15,225 nt of DNA, from the NCBI GenBank assembly GCA_017477005.1, contig JAFUXY010000273.1, forward strand, positions 1-15,225, in the 5' to 3' direction. The position numbers were made by a program, and so were the translations under genes. Position 1 is the stretch's first letter; the number at the start of each line of letters is the position of its first letter. Shown here piece after piece: positions 1-9,288 of this stretch. Source of the stretch: Lachnospiraceae bacterium (lineage in GTDB: Bacteria; Bacillota; Clostridia; Lachnospirales; Lachnospiraceae). Below the pieces are notes generated by a model that saw only the letters and a list, made by a program, of their open reading frames with translations, ran no database searches and was not told where the DNA came from.

Positions 1-2
1 TG

Positions 3-107
3 GACACACCAAACAGGCAGGTCAAGGATTACTATAAAGCATACGGTATTGAGATTCCGGATGTCATCGATATGATGGAGTACACCGCAAGTATCTATGG
101 TGAATAG
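3..107 (+). CDS. C-terminal 34 residues of an unidentified protein (partial, 5' end outside window)
   Basis: An open frame enters from the left edge and stops at TAG 105-107. The visible tail includes the stretch IEIPDVIDMMEYTASIYGE, a soluble, mixed-charge C-terminus with no membrane segment and no repeat character. It does not resemble the LRR, InlB or Big_2 modules that follow, so it is a different kind of gene. Its stop lies in the same frame as the following LRR gene and only about 30 bases before recognisable homology to that gene begins, which places a likely breakpoint between the two. I do not recognise the family and assign no function. Confidence 0.5.
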   Translation, partial: DTPNRQVKDYYKAYGIEIPDVIDMMEYTASIYGE

Positions 108-149
108 TGTAGTGTCACTTTCAGCAAAATCTTAGGTTTAATTTGGACT

Positions 150-1775
150 TTGGACTCAGAAGGTACAGTCACAATTAGTGGCACAGGTGAGATGAAAAAC
201 TATACAGGAGATATTAAAAATTCTTCCGAAAATGACGCCTATATTTCAAAAGAAGTTAGAGAGCATTGTAAGAAGTTAGTGATTAACCAGGGCGTAACAT
301 CCGTTGGAAGTACGGTATTCTATGGATGTGAAAAGCTTACGAAGGTGGAGTTTCCTGATAGTATTACTAGCATTGGGAAGGGGGCGTTTTACAATAGTGG
401 ACTTACAAACGTTTTAATACCTAAGAATGTTGTAAATATCGGTGAAAGTGCGTTTAGACACTGCGAGGCTTTATCTAGCGCAGAGATTTCTGCAGTTTCT
501 ATCGGTGAATACGCATTCGCAAATTGTGATAATCTTGAGGAAATAACATTTTCTGATAGTGTTTCATCTGTGGATTCGAGTGCCTTTTTTGATTGTAAAG
601 GACTTAAGAATGTGACAATTCCTAGCAATATAAAGTCTATTGGGGAGTTTATGTTTTTTAGGTGTACTAATTTGAAACAGGTAATAATCAACGATGGTGT
701 AAAGACAATTGGACATTCTGCGTTTGCTAATACTGGGCTGACTGATGTGATAATCCCTAAAAGTGTTGATAAAGTCGGTGACGATGCTTTTAGAGATTGC
801 TTGGACTTGAAGAGTGCATCAATTTCTGCAGCGACAATTGATGATTACGCATTTAGACGCTGTAAAAATTTAAGCAACCTATTATTATCTAATAATGTTC
901 AGTCCATTGGTTCTAATGTATTTGCAGATTGTACAAGTTTGACAGATGTAACGATTCCGGGTAGCCTGACAATTTCAGAGGGATGGGTGTTTCGTAATTG
1001 CACTAGTTTAAAGACTGTGAAGTTATGTGACGGAGTTAAAGTGATTGGACCACAGTTTTTTTATGGTGCAAGTTTGTCGAGCATCGAAATACCCAAAAGT
1101 GTTACAATAATGATGGGAGCATTTCAGGGTTGTACATTAAGGGATGTTTATTATGATGGGTCAGAAAAGGATTGGAACAAGATTAGCAAAAGAGAAAATG
1201 AAAGCCTTGAAAATGCTGTAATTCATTTCCGGGAAAAGGACACATCTGTATCAGGAACTGATGAGTCTGGTGTAAAGGTACAAGGAGTTACGCTGAGCAA
1301 AAATACATTAATTCTTGAATTGGAGCAAACGACTACCTTGTCTGCTATAGTAAGTCCTTCTGATGCGACAAACAAAGCTGTTACTTGGAAGAGCAGTAAA
1401 GCCTCGGTGGCCAGTGTATCGGCGAAGGGCATAGTCAAAGGAAATAAAGTCGGAACTGCGACCATCACTGTGACCACTAAAGATGGGGGAAAAAAGGCGA
1501 CTTGCAAGGTGACTGTAAAGCCAGTTTCTGTGAAGAGTGTAAAGCTAAACAAGAAAACGGCTACCATCAAAAAGGGGAAGACGGTCACGTTAAAAGCTAC
1601 CATCAGCCCATCGAACGCAACAAACAAAGCAGTCGCTTGGAAAAGCAGTAACAAGAAAATCGCCGCAGTCAATTCATCTGGAAAGGTAAAGGGCATCAAA
1701 AAAGGAACGGCAACCATCACGGTTACCACAAAAGATGGAAAGAAGACAGCAAAATGCAAGGTAACGGTGAAATGA
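150..1775 (+). CDS. BspA-like leucine-rich repeat protein with two C-terminal Big_2 domains, N-terminally truncated
   Basis: Probable surface or extracellular binding protein (adhesion-type repeats, no enzyme motif). Numbering from the TTG at 150: residues 2-20 match the WTLDSEGTVTISGTGEM-type segment that in this family lies after a signal peptide. Residues about 40-330 hold BspA-type LRRs of about 23 residues with the pattern L..V.IP.SV..IG..AF..C. A YDGSEKDWNKI segment closes the LRR block near 335-345. Big_2 domains occupy about 374-457 and 458-541, ending in CKVTVK. The frame is open back to the TAG at 105-107, but no ATG or GTG start, no Shine-Dalgarno and no hydrophobic signal lie there. 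The LRR homology already begins near 135. The TTG is the only canonical initiator in that stretch and is probably not a real start. I read this as a headless copy of a once-secreted gene; the body is otherwise undamaged. It ends with TGA. Confidence 0.7.
   Translation: MDSEGTVTISGTGEMKNYTGDIKNSSENDAYISKEVREHCKKLVINQGVTSVGSTVFYGCEKLTKVEFPDSITSIGKGAFYNSGLTNVLIPKNVVNIGESAFRHCEALSSAEISAVSIGEYAFANCDNLEEITFSDSVSSVDSSAFFDCKGLKNVTIPSNIKSIGEFMFFRCTNLKQVIINDGVKTIGHSAFANTGLTDVIIPKSVDKVGDDAFRDCLDLKSASISAATIDDYAFRRCKNLSNLLLSNNVQSIGSNVFADCTSLTDVTIPGSLTISEGWVFRNCTSLKTVKLCDGVKVIGPQFFYGASLSSIEIPKSVTIMMGAFQGCTLRDVYYDGSEKDWNKISKRENESLENAVIHFREKDTSVSGTDESGVKVQGVTLSKNTLILELEQTTTLSAIVSPSDATNKAVTWKSSKASVASVSAKGIVKGNKVGTATITVTTKDGGKKATCKVTVKPVSVKSVKLNKKTATIKKGKTVTLKATISPSNATNKAVAWKSSNKKIAAVNSSGKVKGIKKGTATITVTTKDGKKTAKCKVTVK
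399..1070 (+). repeat. Tandem 112-codon LRR super-repeat (two copies) within the truncated LRR gene
   Basis: Two blocks of exactly 336 bases, 399-734 and 735-1070, each encode five LRRs in the same order. They begin GLTNVLIPKNV and GLTDVIIPKSV. Both contain an unusually short second repeat (SAEISAVSIGEYAF and SASISAATIDDYAF) at the same offset. A third copy starts at 1071 (SLSSIEIPKSV) but is soon cut short. The protein match is clear while the DNA has diverged, so the duplication is old and its length has been kept without indels. Confidence 0.6.
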
Positions 1776-1893
1776 TACAGGCTATAATGATGTTAGATGA
1801 AATTAACAAGTAAACTGCACTGAAAGAAGTAGAGCTTGTAGTGGAGTGCAATAGATTATAGTGGGTATTATTTTGTGAAGAAAAATGCAAAAA

Positions 1894-1952
1894 GAAGGTT
1901 TAGTAGCAAAGAACGCTGAGTAGTAGGTGATCTTTGCTACTAAAATACCTTC
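1894..1952. other. Long bulged inverted repeat in the spacer before the InlB-repeat gene
   Basis: The left arm at 1894-1912 and the right arm at 1931-1952 pair perfectly over 6 + 13 base pairs (GAAGGT plus TTAGTAGCAAAGA), with a single 3-base bulge in the right arm and an 18-base loop. It begins 118 bases past the stop of the upstream gene and ends 82 bases before the next start. No T-run follows it on the + strand. On the - strand the hairpin is followed by a T-rich run (TTCTTTTTGCATTTTTC), so as a terminator it would fit leftward transcription, although no leftward gene is seen. It could instead be a leader RNA structure or a small repeat-element remnant. Confidence 0.55.
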
Positions 1953-2021
1953 GATATTGAAATATTCTGATAGAGAAAAATTTGCAAGTATGACGAAACT
2001 TAATAATTGATAGTTATAGGT

Positions 2022-2029
2022 AGAGGGAG
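2022..2029 (+). promoter_or_regulatory. Ribosome-binding site of the InlB-repeat protein
   Basis: AGAGGGAG ends five bases before the ATG at 2035. This is a good purine-rich Shine-Dalgarno at normal spacing and supports that start, which is directly followed by a signal peptide. Confidence 0.7.
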
Positions 2030-2034
2030 TAATA

Positions 2035-5000
2035 ATGAAAAGAAGGAAAGATGCATGGAAAATGATTACTCGCAGATGGTTGGCAAGAATTCTTGCTGTT
2101 TTAATGATATGTTCAGTCATACCATTAGACAAGGTACGTGTTTACGCAGAGGAAATACCTGTTGCTCAGGAAAGTACTGATGTAAATAGACGAGATTTTG
2201 ATGATGAAGAATTTGAAACCGAGGACTCTAGTGAAGACGTTGACGAATCACAAAATGACGACCTGGAAGAACAGCAGACCGATCCCGAGGAAGAGAATGT
2301 TGAAGGTTATTCATCTGAGAATAGCGTTGAAGAAACCACGTCAGAAAATGAGGAATTAGAATCGATTCCGGACGAAAATATCACGAATGATAAGGAGGAA
2401 GAAGCAGAGAAAAATATTGAGTCAGATAATATAGTTGAATCTGGAGAAAAAGAAGAAACATCTGATGAAGAAGAAGTTCAAAGCGAGATTCCAATTTTAA
2501 AGTCAAGCAGTGAGGTTCAGCTGGAAGAAGATGAGACACTGGAAACCGAGGATGATATGTCGCTGGAGTCCGCAGATTTGCTCAACGACGAAGGATACAC
2601 AGTTATTTTGAACGCAAATGGGGGGATATTTTCAAATGGAAATGACACCCTTACATTGAAATCAGAATATGATGGTTATTTCTATTTTTCTAGTTACTAC
2701 ACGCCAAGCGATGCTGGGAAAGAATTCTTAGGATGGAGCGATACGTCTGACTCATCTTCGATTATATATAATGAATACGATGAATATTATTTGTCGGAGA
2801 ACATTGCCCTTTATGCAATATGGAGACAGAACTACACGGTGACACTAGATGCTAACGGAGGTGTATTCTCAAATCAAAAAGGGATAGTAAATTGGAGTAT
2901 GTCTGGAGAAAATATTATATTAGAGCTTGATCAATATATACCGACGAGTGACGATTACACATTCATCGGATGGAGTGAACACTCTACGGCTAGTGAAGTT
3001 ATTTATGAGAAAGATAGTACTGTAGAGCCGTCTAAAGATATGACGTTGTATGCGATATGGAAAAAGAACATTATGATTACATTAGATGCGAAAGGAGGAA
3101 AGATAGGTAGTGTTGAGAAAAAGATTGTTTCAATCAGCATTGGTTCACCTTCCGAGCAAGAAATTAAGTTAGGTGATTATAAACCGGTTCGGTCTGGATA
3201 CCATTTACAGGGATGGGCATTAAGTGCAGGTGGAGTGGCTGAACATTCACCTGAAAATCATGTAAAAGTTACTGAGGACATAACACTATATGCAGTATGG
3301 ATAAAAAATTTTACGGTTACGTTAGATGGAAACGGAGGCCTATTTGGAAAGAATAAGATATGTAATATTAAATTTGATGCTTTGACTTATACGCCAGCAA
3401 CGGCAAATTCATACTGGACCTATGGAGGCGTACAGAACCATTCGATTAGCTTGGGAAAGTATACCCCAACTCGCAAAAACTATCGCATAGCTGGGTGGTC
3501 TACAACGAAATCAGGTAAAATTGAATATAACGTAAATTATTATATGCCTGTAACAAAAGATGTAACCCTATATGCAGTATGGGCAAAGGACATTACACTA
3601 ACTTTGAAGTCAAATGGCGGACTATTCCCCAAGGAAACACGCAGTAATGGTGTGACAACTCTTTCATCTGATCGTAAAACCGTAATTATCAAAGTGGCCC
3701 AAGGTACAGAAGTGTATTTGTATTGGGATTCAAAACCGACCAAAGCAAATTCGGCTTTAAGAGGATGGTCGTCTGATAAAAATGCGGCGGAGATAGATGA
3801 TGGTAGTTCGGAGACATTGAATGTCAAAGCGATATCTAACAAGACATATTATGCTGTTTGGACGACATCTTGTAAAGTGACCTTGAAAGCTACTGGCAAT
3901 TTAAGATTTCAATCCGAGGGAAAATATGTTTCAATCTTAAAGGTAGATGTTCCGAAAGGATCTACACTTTATACCTATCAACCTCAGATTTATGTAGCAT
4001 TGAAGTCTGGGAACAAGACAAATTATAAGACCATTTATGAAGCTTATGGCACAAATGGGAAAGGGTCAGATAGTATCAAGTGGGGGAATTCAGCTACTAC
4101 TAAACCAAAGAATGCCTTTTTTGGTAGTAATTACAAGGTTACGAAAGATATAACTCTCTATGCAATTAATTCTTTTACCGTCAAGATTAAGTGGGACGCT
4201 AATGGCGGAAAGATTGACGGGAAGAAGAGTGTGACAAAAACGAAGGCATATGCGGCTGATGTCTATAGCTTTGGTGTACCGGTATATGCAGGTAGAGCGT
4301 TCTTAGGATGGAGTACCACGAAGAAAGCGTCAGGAATTATAGATTTCAATAATCCAGTATATGCTCTAAAAAATACTACCTACTACTCTATTTGGGAAAA
4401 AGCATATAAGATTTCAATCAAAGGAAACGGAGGACTGTTCACTTATAGTAGAGAGGGAACAATTTCCAAAGATAAGAAGACACTTACTGTTTACTTAAAT
4501 AAAGGTAAGAGTTTAGATTCCATTTCTTTCACTTGTATGAAAGGCGGAACTAAACGTTTGAATTCATACTCCACCACATCTGATGGGAAAAATGTAATTA
4601 AACCATATCAGTACTATCCAACTAGTTCAATGACACTATACATGACATCCAGTGTCAATGAAGGTAAAAAGGTTTCAATTACATATAAAGCAAATGGGGG
4701 AAAGTTTTATGATGGTGGTACTACCGTGACTGAAAGTGTTTTGAAAGGTAGAGGTATCTATCATAGTGCGATTAGAGATGGATATGCGTTTACGGGATGG
4801 TTTACAAAATCTAAGGGAGGAACTGAAGTAATTTTAGCAACAAAAAAAATGACAGTCTATGCACATTGGAAAAAACAGTATAAAGTTATATGGAAAGCTA
4901 ATGGAGGAAGCCTCTCAAAAGAATGGAATAACGAAAGTGAGACTAGTGAATTCGATAAAAATGAAATCATTGGAATTCGATACTCAAATAAGGTAGCATA

Positions 5001-5616
5001 TTCACCAGCAAACGATAAAGGCTTTATTGGATGGAGCACATCAAGGGCCGGGAAAGTGATCAACCTTAATTCCTTTAAGGTTAAGACAGATATGTCATTA
5101 TATGCTGTTTGGGGAACAGGGGACGATATTGCTGATGGGCGTATAGAGATATCAAATAAAAGATATGTTTATAAGGGGAAACCCATAAAACCGAAAGTGA
5201 CTATTTACGACAGAAATGGAAGTAAAGTTTCGAGCAGCCAATATACCATTCAGTTTGATGGAAATGACAGTCCCGGAACTGCTTATATAATTGTACATGG
5301 AAGGGGCAAGAAAAGTGGAATTCTTCGAACGAAATTCAATATTTATTATGATGAAAGATCGGATGTTAAATCTGCCAAAGTAACTGGAAAAAATGTAAAG
5401 GTATTCTACAGCAAGGCAAAATGGTCTAGTCACTATAGAGTTTATGCTGTGAATAAGAAAACTGGAGATTACAGAAGCGCTTTTTCAAAGACAACCAATA
5501 CAACAATAACGAAATTGACAAAAGGAACATATGATGTATATGTTTTACCAGTAGCTAATGACGTACATGAGACTGACGGCGGACCTGGAAAGATGAGTAC
5601 AATTACGATAAAGTAG
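2035..5616 (+). CDS. Large secreted InlB B-repeat (Listeria-Bacteroides repeat) protein
   Basis: 1193-residue extracellular repeat protein, probably adhesive or structural; no catalytic motif is visible. Residues 1-38 form a signal peptide (basic KRRKDAWK...RR, hydrophobic LARILAVLMICSVIPL, likely cleavage after VYA). Residues about 39-185 are Asp/Glu/Ser-rich and look disordered. Ten InlB-type repeats follow, starting near residues 188, 267, 346, 426, 520, 613, 714, 791, 880 and 949. Each has the pattern (Y/F).VTLD.NGG.F ... GW(S) ... YA(I/V)W. At about 77-100 residues they are longer than the usual unit of this family. Residues about 1035-1105 resemble a bacterial Ig-like YKGKPIKPKVTI domain, and the C-terminus resembles fibronectin III. 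No LPXTG, SLH or C-terminal membrane helix is present, so attachment is unknown. The gene looks intact, with a good RBS and a TAG stop. Confidence 0.85.
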   Translation: MKRRKDAWKMITRRWLARILAVLMICSVIPLDKVRVYAEEIPVAQESTDVNRRDFDDEEFETEDSSEDVDESQNDDLEEQQTDPEEENVEGYSSENSVEETTSENEELESIPDENITNDKEEEAEKNIESDNIVESGEKEETSDEEEVQSEIPILKSSSEVQLEEDETLETEDDMSLESADLLNDEGYTVILNANGGIFSNGNDTLTLKSEYDGYFYFSSYYTPSDAGKEFLGWSDTSDSSSIIYNEYDEYYLSENIALYAIWRQNYTVTLDANGGVFSNQKGIVNWSMSGENIILELDQYIPTSDDYTFIGWSEHSTASEVIYEKDSTVEPSKDMTLYAIWKKNIMITLDAKGGKIGSVEKKIVSISIGSPSEQEIKLGDYKPVRSGYHLQGWALSAGGVAEHSPENHVKVTEDITLYAVWIKNFTVTLDGNGGLFGKNKICNIKFDALTYTPATANSYWTYGGVQNHSISLGKYTPTRKNYRIAGWSTTKSGKIEYNVNYYMPVTKDVTLYAVWAKDITLTLKSNGGLFPKETRSNGVTTLSSDRKTVIIKVAQGTEVYLYWDSKPTKANSALRGWSSDKNAAEIDDGSSETLNVKAISNKTYYAVWTTSCKVTLKATGNLRFQSEGKYVSILKVDVPKGSTLYTYQPQIYVALKSGNKTNYKTIYEAYGTNGKGSDSIKWGNSATTKPKNAFFGSNYKVTKDITLYAINSFTVKIKWDANGGKIDGKKSVTKTKAYAADVYSFGVPVYAGRAFLGWSTTKKASGIIDFNNPVYALKNTTYYSIWEKAYKISIKGNGGLFTYSREGTISKDKKTLTVYLNKGKSLDSISFTCMKGGTKRLNSYSTTSDGKNVIKPYQYYPTSSMTLYMTSSVNEGKKVSITYKANGGKFYDGGTTVTESVLKGRGIYHSAIRDGYAFTGWFTKSKGGTEVILATKKMTVYAHWKKQYKVIWKANGGSLSKEWNNESETSEFDKNEIIGIRYSNKVAYSPANDKGFIGWSTSRAGKVINLNSFKVKTDMSLYAVWGTGDDIADGRIEISNKRYVYKGKPIKPKVTIYDRNGSKVSSSQYTIQFDGNDSPGTAYIIVHGRGKKSGILRTKFNIYYDERSDVKSAKVTGKNVKVFYSKAKWSSHYRVYAVNKKTGDYRSAFSKTTNTTITKLTKGTYDVYVLPVANDVHETDGGPGKMSTITIK

Positions 5617-5628
5617 TGTTTTTTCGAT

Positions 5629-5663
5629 GCGGCGTGGTGATCTATGATAGAATACCACGCCGT
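5629..5663 (+). terminator. Terminator-like hairpin after the InlB-repeat gene
   Basis: A GC-rich inverted repeat (CGGCGTGGT at 5630-5638, ACCACGCCG at 5654-5662) sits 13 bases after the stop codon. The 15-base loop holds a small inner CTAT/ATAG pairing. Only three T residues follow the right arm, so it is not a textbook intrinsic terminator, but its position right after the gene and the strength of the stem make termination or mRNA end protection the likely role. Confidence 0.6.
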
Positions 5664-5726
5664 TTCGTCGATAATAGGATCAAAGGGCTTTGTATTCAGA
5701 TTATTAATGCAAACTTAGGTAGAGTA

Positions 5727-5735
5727 TGGTATTAT
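5727..5735 (+). promoter_or_regulatory. Candidate extended -10 promoter for the LRR-CAP gene
   Basis: TGGTATTAT matches an extended -10 element (TGnTATnAT type) and lies about 70 bases before the ATG at 5808, downstream of the terminator-like hairpin. No good -35 hexamer is seen at 17 bases, as is common for extended -10 promoters. This is a motif match only. Confidence 0.35.
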
Positions 5736-5794
5736 ACGTAAAAACTAACTACACCTACGGACTGGATACTATTCCTACGGCAGTGGGACTTGGA

Positions 5795-5803
5795 AGGGGA
5801 GGA
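5795..5803 (+). promoter_or_regulatory. Ribosome-binding site that fixes the start of the LRR-CAP gene
   Basis: AGGGGAGGA lies four to five bases before ATG 5808. An upstream in-frame TTG at 5790 would put this Shine-Dalgarno inside the coding region, so ATG 5808 is the better start. It gives a normal signal peptide beginning [12 protein letters not shown]. Confidence 0.75.
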
Positions 5804-5807
5804 ACGT

Positions 5808-8800
5808 ATGCAAAAGAAGATTAAGAGAACGTTGGCATTGGGATTGGCTATGGTCGTGATGTTTGTAGGAGTGTTTGGAGTTAATGATCCAAAGGTTGTG
5901 TTTGCCTTGGAGGAAGATGAGGGCATTCAAGAGGATATCTTTTCCGATGGGATAGAGCATTCAACGGAAGATGTATCAGCCGAGTATGATGATTATTCCC
6001 AAAATGAAGAACTGTCCGAGTTTGAGAAGGATGCAGGTGATGTGGAAGAGAGTACAGATGCTTTCGAAGATTCAGGGACAATTGAAAGAGATAGTGTTGA
6101 AGAGAAAACGGTAGATAAATTTCAAGAAGAGTCAACAGAAGTTATTAATGGGACAAAAGGAGTTATAGAATCTGATGAAGATATATTTGACATAGAAAAT
6201 GACGAGATATTCTCCGACAATATATCGGATACTACAACAGAAAAAGAGGCTACGTTTGATTTGGAAGAAGTCTTAACAGAGGAATCATTGGATACACCCG
6301 AAGGCGAAATTGTTGAAAATCAGACTCTAAATGCACAGTGGGAGGATTCAATAGAAGAAAATACATCAGGTGAAGAAAATAATAATGCTTCCATTCAGGA
6401 TGATTTTGAATATGAAATATATAATGGTAAGGCCAATATAGTAAAATATAATGGAAATGATAAGGAGGTTATAGTACCAGCACATATTTTAGTAAACGGC
6501 ATAAGCTATCCAGTAGAAAAAATAGGGTGTTTTAGCTCATCTATTCCAGTTATTGGGGGAATGGGAAGTTGCTTTGACAACAAGGTATCTAAGGTTGTCA
6601 TTTCAAAAGGCATAAAATCAATAGGGATAAATACATTTTGTGGGTGCAGTGGTCTTTTAAGCGTTGAAATACCTGATAGTGTTACAGAAATAGGAGATTA
6701 TGCTTTTTTTAACTGTAGAAATATTACAAACATAAGACTTCCCAATAGTGTTGTCAAAATAGGGGCGGAAGCTTTTAGTGGGTGTAAAGCTTTATTAAGC
6801 ATAGAAATACCTTATGGAGTGAATGCCTTAGGTTCCTACGTTTTTAATAATTGTACTGGGCTAAAAGAAGTGATAATACCTGATAGCGTGAATAAAATTG
6901 GTTACTGCTCATTTCAGGGATGCAGTGGATTGACAAGTATATATTTGCCAAATTCTATTGTGAGCATAGATGAATACGCCTTTGATGGGTGTAGCGGTTT
7001 ATTAAGTGTGAATATACCCAAAAACGTAAATAGCTTAAGTGGGGATGTATTTAGAGGATGTGCGGGATTGATAAGTATGGAAATTCCAGATGGTGTTGTA
7101 AGCATTGGAGATTATGCTTTTTCTGAATGTAAAGGATTGGAAAGTGTTAAATTGCCTAAAAGTGTAACATATATTGGACTAAACGCATTTGCAGATTGTA
7201 ATAACTTAAAATCCATATATTATGCTGGTTCAGAAGAACAATGGAACGCTATTGAGAATAGAGATATTAAATTAGATTATGTAAAAATATACTATAAAGT
7301 AGAGCGTCCATCGGATTCAAATTTTAACATTACATTAGACCATGTGAGATATGAACAAACGGAAGCCCGTTCTATGACTGGGATGATAAATGCATGGAGA
7401 ACTGGTGAAACATGGTATTGGAATAAGGATGATATATCAAAGACAGAGTTTGGTAAAGGAGAGCTTTCTCCTTTGATTTATGATTATGGATTAGAAAAGA
7501 TTGCTATGAAGAGAGCAGCGGAGGTAGCAGTTTCATTTTCGCATACAAGACCTGATGGTAGAGATTGCTTTAGCGCTTATGAAGAATGTGTTCCAGGTAT
7601 TTCGTACAGTCAAGTTGCTGAAAACATAGCGATAGGGCAGAAAAACGCAGAAAATGTATTTATGTCATGGCGAGAAGATAATGATTCATATGAAGGGCAA
7701 GGACATCGGAGAAATATGCTGCAAGCCCGAATGAATAGGGTTGGAATTGGACATTGTTTAATCAATGGAACGCATATATGGGTACAGAATTTTTCAGACA
7801 CTCTTACAAATGTTACGGATGCAGAATCATACGACAACGAAACGAAAGTTGACATAAGCATTACAGATGATGCATTGAATTCGAAAGACCTTAGAGCTTT
7901 TAGAAATAATACAGAATCTTGTGTAGTTGATGATACGATTAAGGGAATTGAAGATCCGGGAATTTGGCTGAGCACTAAGGAAACGTTTACAGTAGGGGAT
8001 GACGGAGGAGGTGTAGCAATTCAAAAAGAACCTATAACATACAGATCAAGTGATCCCAAAACCGTTGAAGTGATGTCAGATGGCACTATGAAAGCTCTTT
8101 CGAAAGGGATGGCCACGGTTGAAGCGTCTGTAATATTCAGGGGATTTGTATTGACCGACACTGTGGATATTTCTGTAAGAGGGAAAACCCAAAAAATTAG
8201 CGGCACATTAAAATATGAAAAAAATTTGCGAGATGAACCATTTATATTAGATTTAAAAGCCAGTACAAGATTGTCGTATATAAGTGATAATCCTGCCATT
8301 GCAGAAATCTCTCCTGAAGGAATGGTGACTTTGAAAGGAGCGGGGAAAGCAACTATTACAGCGATAGCGGATGCATCTGATTTATTCGAGTCAGCAGAAG
8401 AAACCGTTACTATTATTGTGAAGGAAAACAATGTTTCAAAACCAGAAGAAAACTCAGGAAGTAAGGACGAGGAAAGTGAGCAGGGAGTTTTCAAAGCATC
8501 AGTAAAAACTAATACAATTTTTATCGGAGAAAAAACAAGTATAGATTATTCGAAATTAAAAGAAGGATGGAGAACAAGATGTCATTCGAGCAACTATCTT
8601 GTGGCATATGTTAGCGATAGCGGCGAGATTATTGGAAAATCAAAGGGGACGGCGATTATCTCTATATATGCACAAGATATACTTGAAGGCGGAAGATCAG
8701 ATACCATATCGTTTAAAATAACAATAAAAGAACTAATAGAACAAAAAATCACCAAAGCAATTTCAAAAACAAATACTCTCGTTTCAGGACAGAACACGTC

Positions 8801-9245
8801 TATCAATATTATGGGTACTAATTTGAAAGGGAAGAAGGTTTTTTCGTCAAGTAATACGAAAGTAGCAACAGTAAATGCTAATGGTATAATAAAAGCTAAG
8901 ATGCCGGGAAAAGTAACAATTTCAGTGTATGTACGGGGAACGGGACATTATTGTGAATCCGACGTTGTAAAGTTTTTAGTTACAGTTAAGCCTATTTCGG
9001 TAAAATCTGTGAAATTGAACAAGAAATCCATAACTGTCAAGAAGGGCAAAAAACTGACGTTGAAAGCTACCATCAGCCCTTCAAATGCCACGAATAAAAG
9101 CGTGACGTGGAAAAGCAGTAACAAGAAAATAGCCACAGTATCGAGTAAGGGTGTAGTGAAGGGCGTAAAGAAGGGTAAAGCAACTATTACCGTAACAACG
9201 AAAGATGGTAAGAAAACGGCAAGCTGCAAGGTTACAGTAAAGTAG
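5808..9245 (+). CDS. Secreted multidomain protein: BspA-like LRR, CAP (SCP/PR1) domain and Ig-like Big domains
   Basis: 1145-residue extracellular protein. Residues 1-35 form a signal peptide (KKIKR, hydrophobic core, cleavage near VFA). Residues 36-200 are acidic low-complexity. About 200-485 hold regular 23-residue BspA-type LRRs, closed by [11 protein letters not shown]. About 510-667 is a CAP domain: the FSHTRPDG motif gives His579, ENIAIG gives Glu605, and GHRRNML gives His633, consistent with the conserved CAP pocket. Four divergent Ig-like/Big segments (about 683-789, 790-873, 895-975, 975-1060) lead to a canonical Big_2 domain (1061-1145) ending CKVTVK. Bacterial CAP domains are widespread on secreted proteins, but their biochemical role is mostly unknown, so I give no reaction. 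The LRR block suggests ligand binding and the Big domains a stalk. The gene appears intact. No wall-anchor motif is visible. It follows a probable terminator and its own candidate promoter. Confidence 0.85.
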   Translation: MQKKIKRTLALGLAMVVMFVGVFGVNDPKVVFALEEDEGIQEDIFSDGIEHSTEDVSAEYDDYSQNEELSEFEKDAGDVEESTDAFEDSGTIERDSVEEKTVDKFQEESTEVINGTKGVIESDEDIFDIENDEIFSDNISDTTTEKEATFDLEEVLTEESLDTPEGEIVENQTLNAQWEDSIEENTSGEENNNASIQDDFEYEIYNGKANIVKYNGNDKEVIVPAHILVNGISYPVEKIGCFSSSIPVIGGMGSCFDNKVSKVVISKGIKSIGINTFCGCSGLLSVEIPDSVTEIGDYAFFNCRNITNIRLPNSVVKIGAEAFSGCKALLSIEIPYGVNALGSYVFNNCTGLKEVIIPDSVNKIGYCSFQGCSGLTSIYLPNSIVSIDEYAFDGCSGLLSVNIPKNVNSLSGDVFRGCAGLISMEIPDGVVSIGDYAFSECKGLESVKLPKSVTYIGLNAFADCNNLKSIYYAGSEEQWNAIENRDIKLDYVKIYYKVERPSDSNFNITLDHVRYEQTEARSMTGMINAWRTGETWYWNKDDISKTEFGKGELSPLIYDYGLEKIAMKRAAEVAVSFSHTRPDGRDCFSAYEECVPGISYSQVAENIAIGQKNAENVFMSWREDNDSYEGQGHRRNMLQARMNRVGIGHCLINGTHIWVQNFSDTLTNVTDAESYDNETKVDISITDDALNSKDLRAFRNNTESCVVDDTIKGIEDPGIWLSTKETFTVGDDGGGVAIQKEPITYRSSDPKTVEVMSDGTMKALSKGMATVEASVIFRGFVLTDTVDISVRGKTQKISGTLKYEKNLRDEPFILDLKASTRLSYISDNPAIAEISPEGMVTLKGAGKATITAIADASDLFESAEETVTIIVKENNVSKPEENSGSKDEESEQGVFKASVKTNTIFIGEKTSIDYSKLKEGWRTRCHSSNYLVAYVSDSGEIIGKSKGTAIISIYAQDILEGGRSDTISFKITIKELIEQKITKAISKTNTLVSGQNTSINIMGTNLKGKKVFSSSNTKVATVNANGIIKAKMPGKVTISVYVRGTGHYCESDVVKFLVTVKPISVKSVKLNKKSITVKKGKKLTLKATISPSNATNKSVTWKSSNKKIATVSSKGVVKGVKKGKATITVTTKDGKKTASCKVTVK

Positions 9246-9250
9246 GTATA

Positions 9251-9264
9251 GAGAGGAGGAAAGG
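9251..9264 (+). promoter_or_regulatory. Orphan ribosome-binding site without a start codon
   Basis: GAGAGGAGGAAAGG is the strongest Shine-Dalgarno-like sequence in the window, but no ATG, GTG or TTG occurs at proper spacing after it. The next in-frame initiator for the following reading frame is the TTG at 9289, 24 bases further on and already inside an LRR. The site probably served a start codon that has been deleted. Confidence 0.6.
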
Positions 9265-9288
9265 TATAGTTTAAAGAAAATAACCGAG

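Noticed and set aside
1223..1759. Minus-strand open frame (178 codons) opposite the first gene's Big_2 domains
   Set aside because: Same antisense shadow effect; its sequence matches the shadow at 11769-12644 only because the coding strands are homologous.
1783..1788. TATAAT box as a promoter for the InlB-repeat gene
   Set aside because: No -35 element at suitable distance, and it lies about 250 bases before the start, within ten bases of the preceding stop; chance is likely in AT-rich DNA.
1894..1952. Integron attC-type recombination site
   Set aside because: Bulged inverted repeat is suggestive, but no RYYYAAC / GTTRRRY box pair is present and no integrase is seen.
1982..2009. TTGCAA with TAATTG-like boxes as a promoter before the ATG at 2035
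   Set aside because: Spacing is near 16 bases but the -10 match is poor, and several equally weak alternatives exist in the same stretch.
5790..5807. TTG 5790 as the start of the LRR-CAP gene
   Set aside because: It would place the strong Shine-Dalgarno inside the coding region; ATG 5808 has ideal spacing and a better signal peptide.
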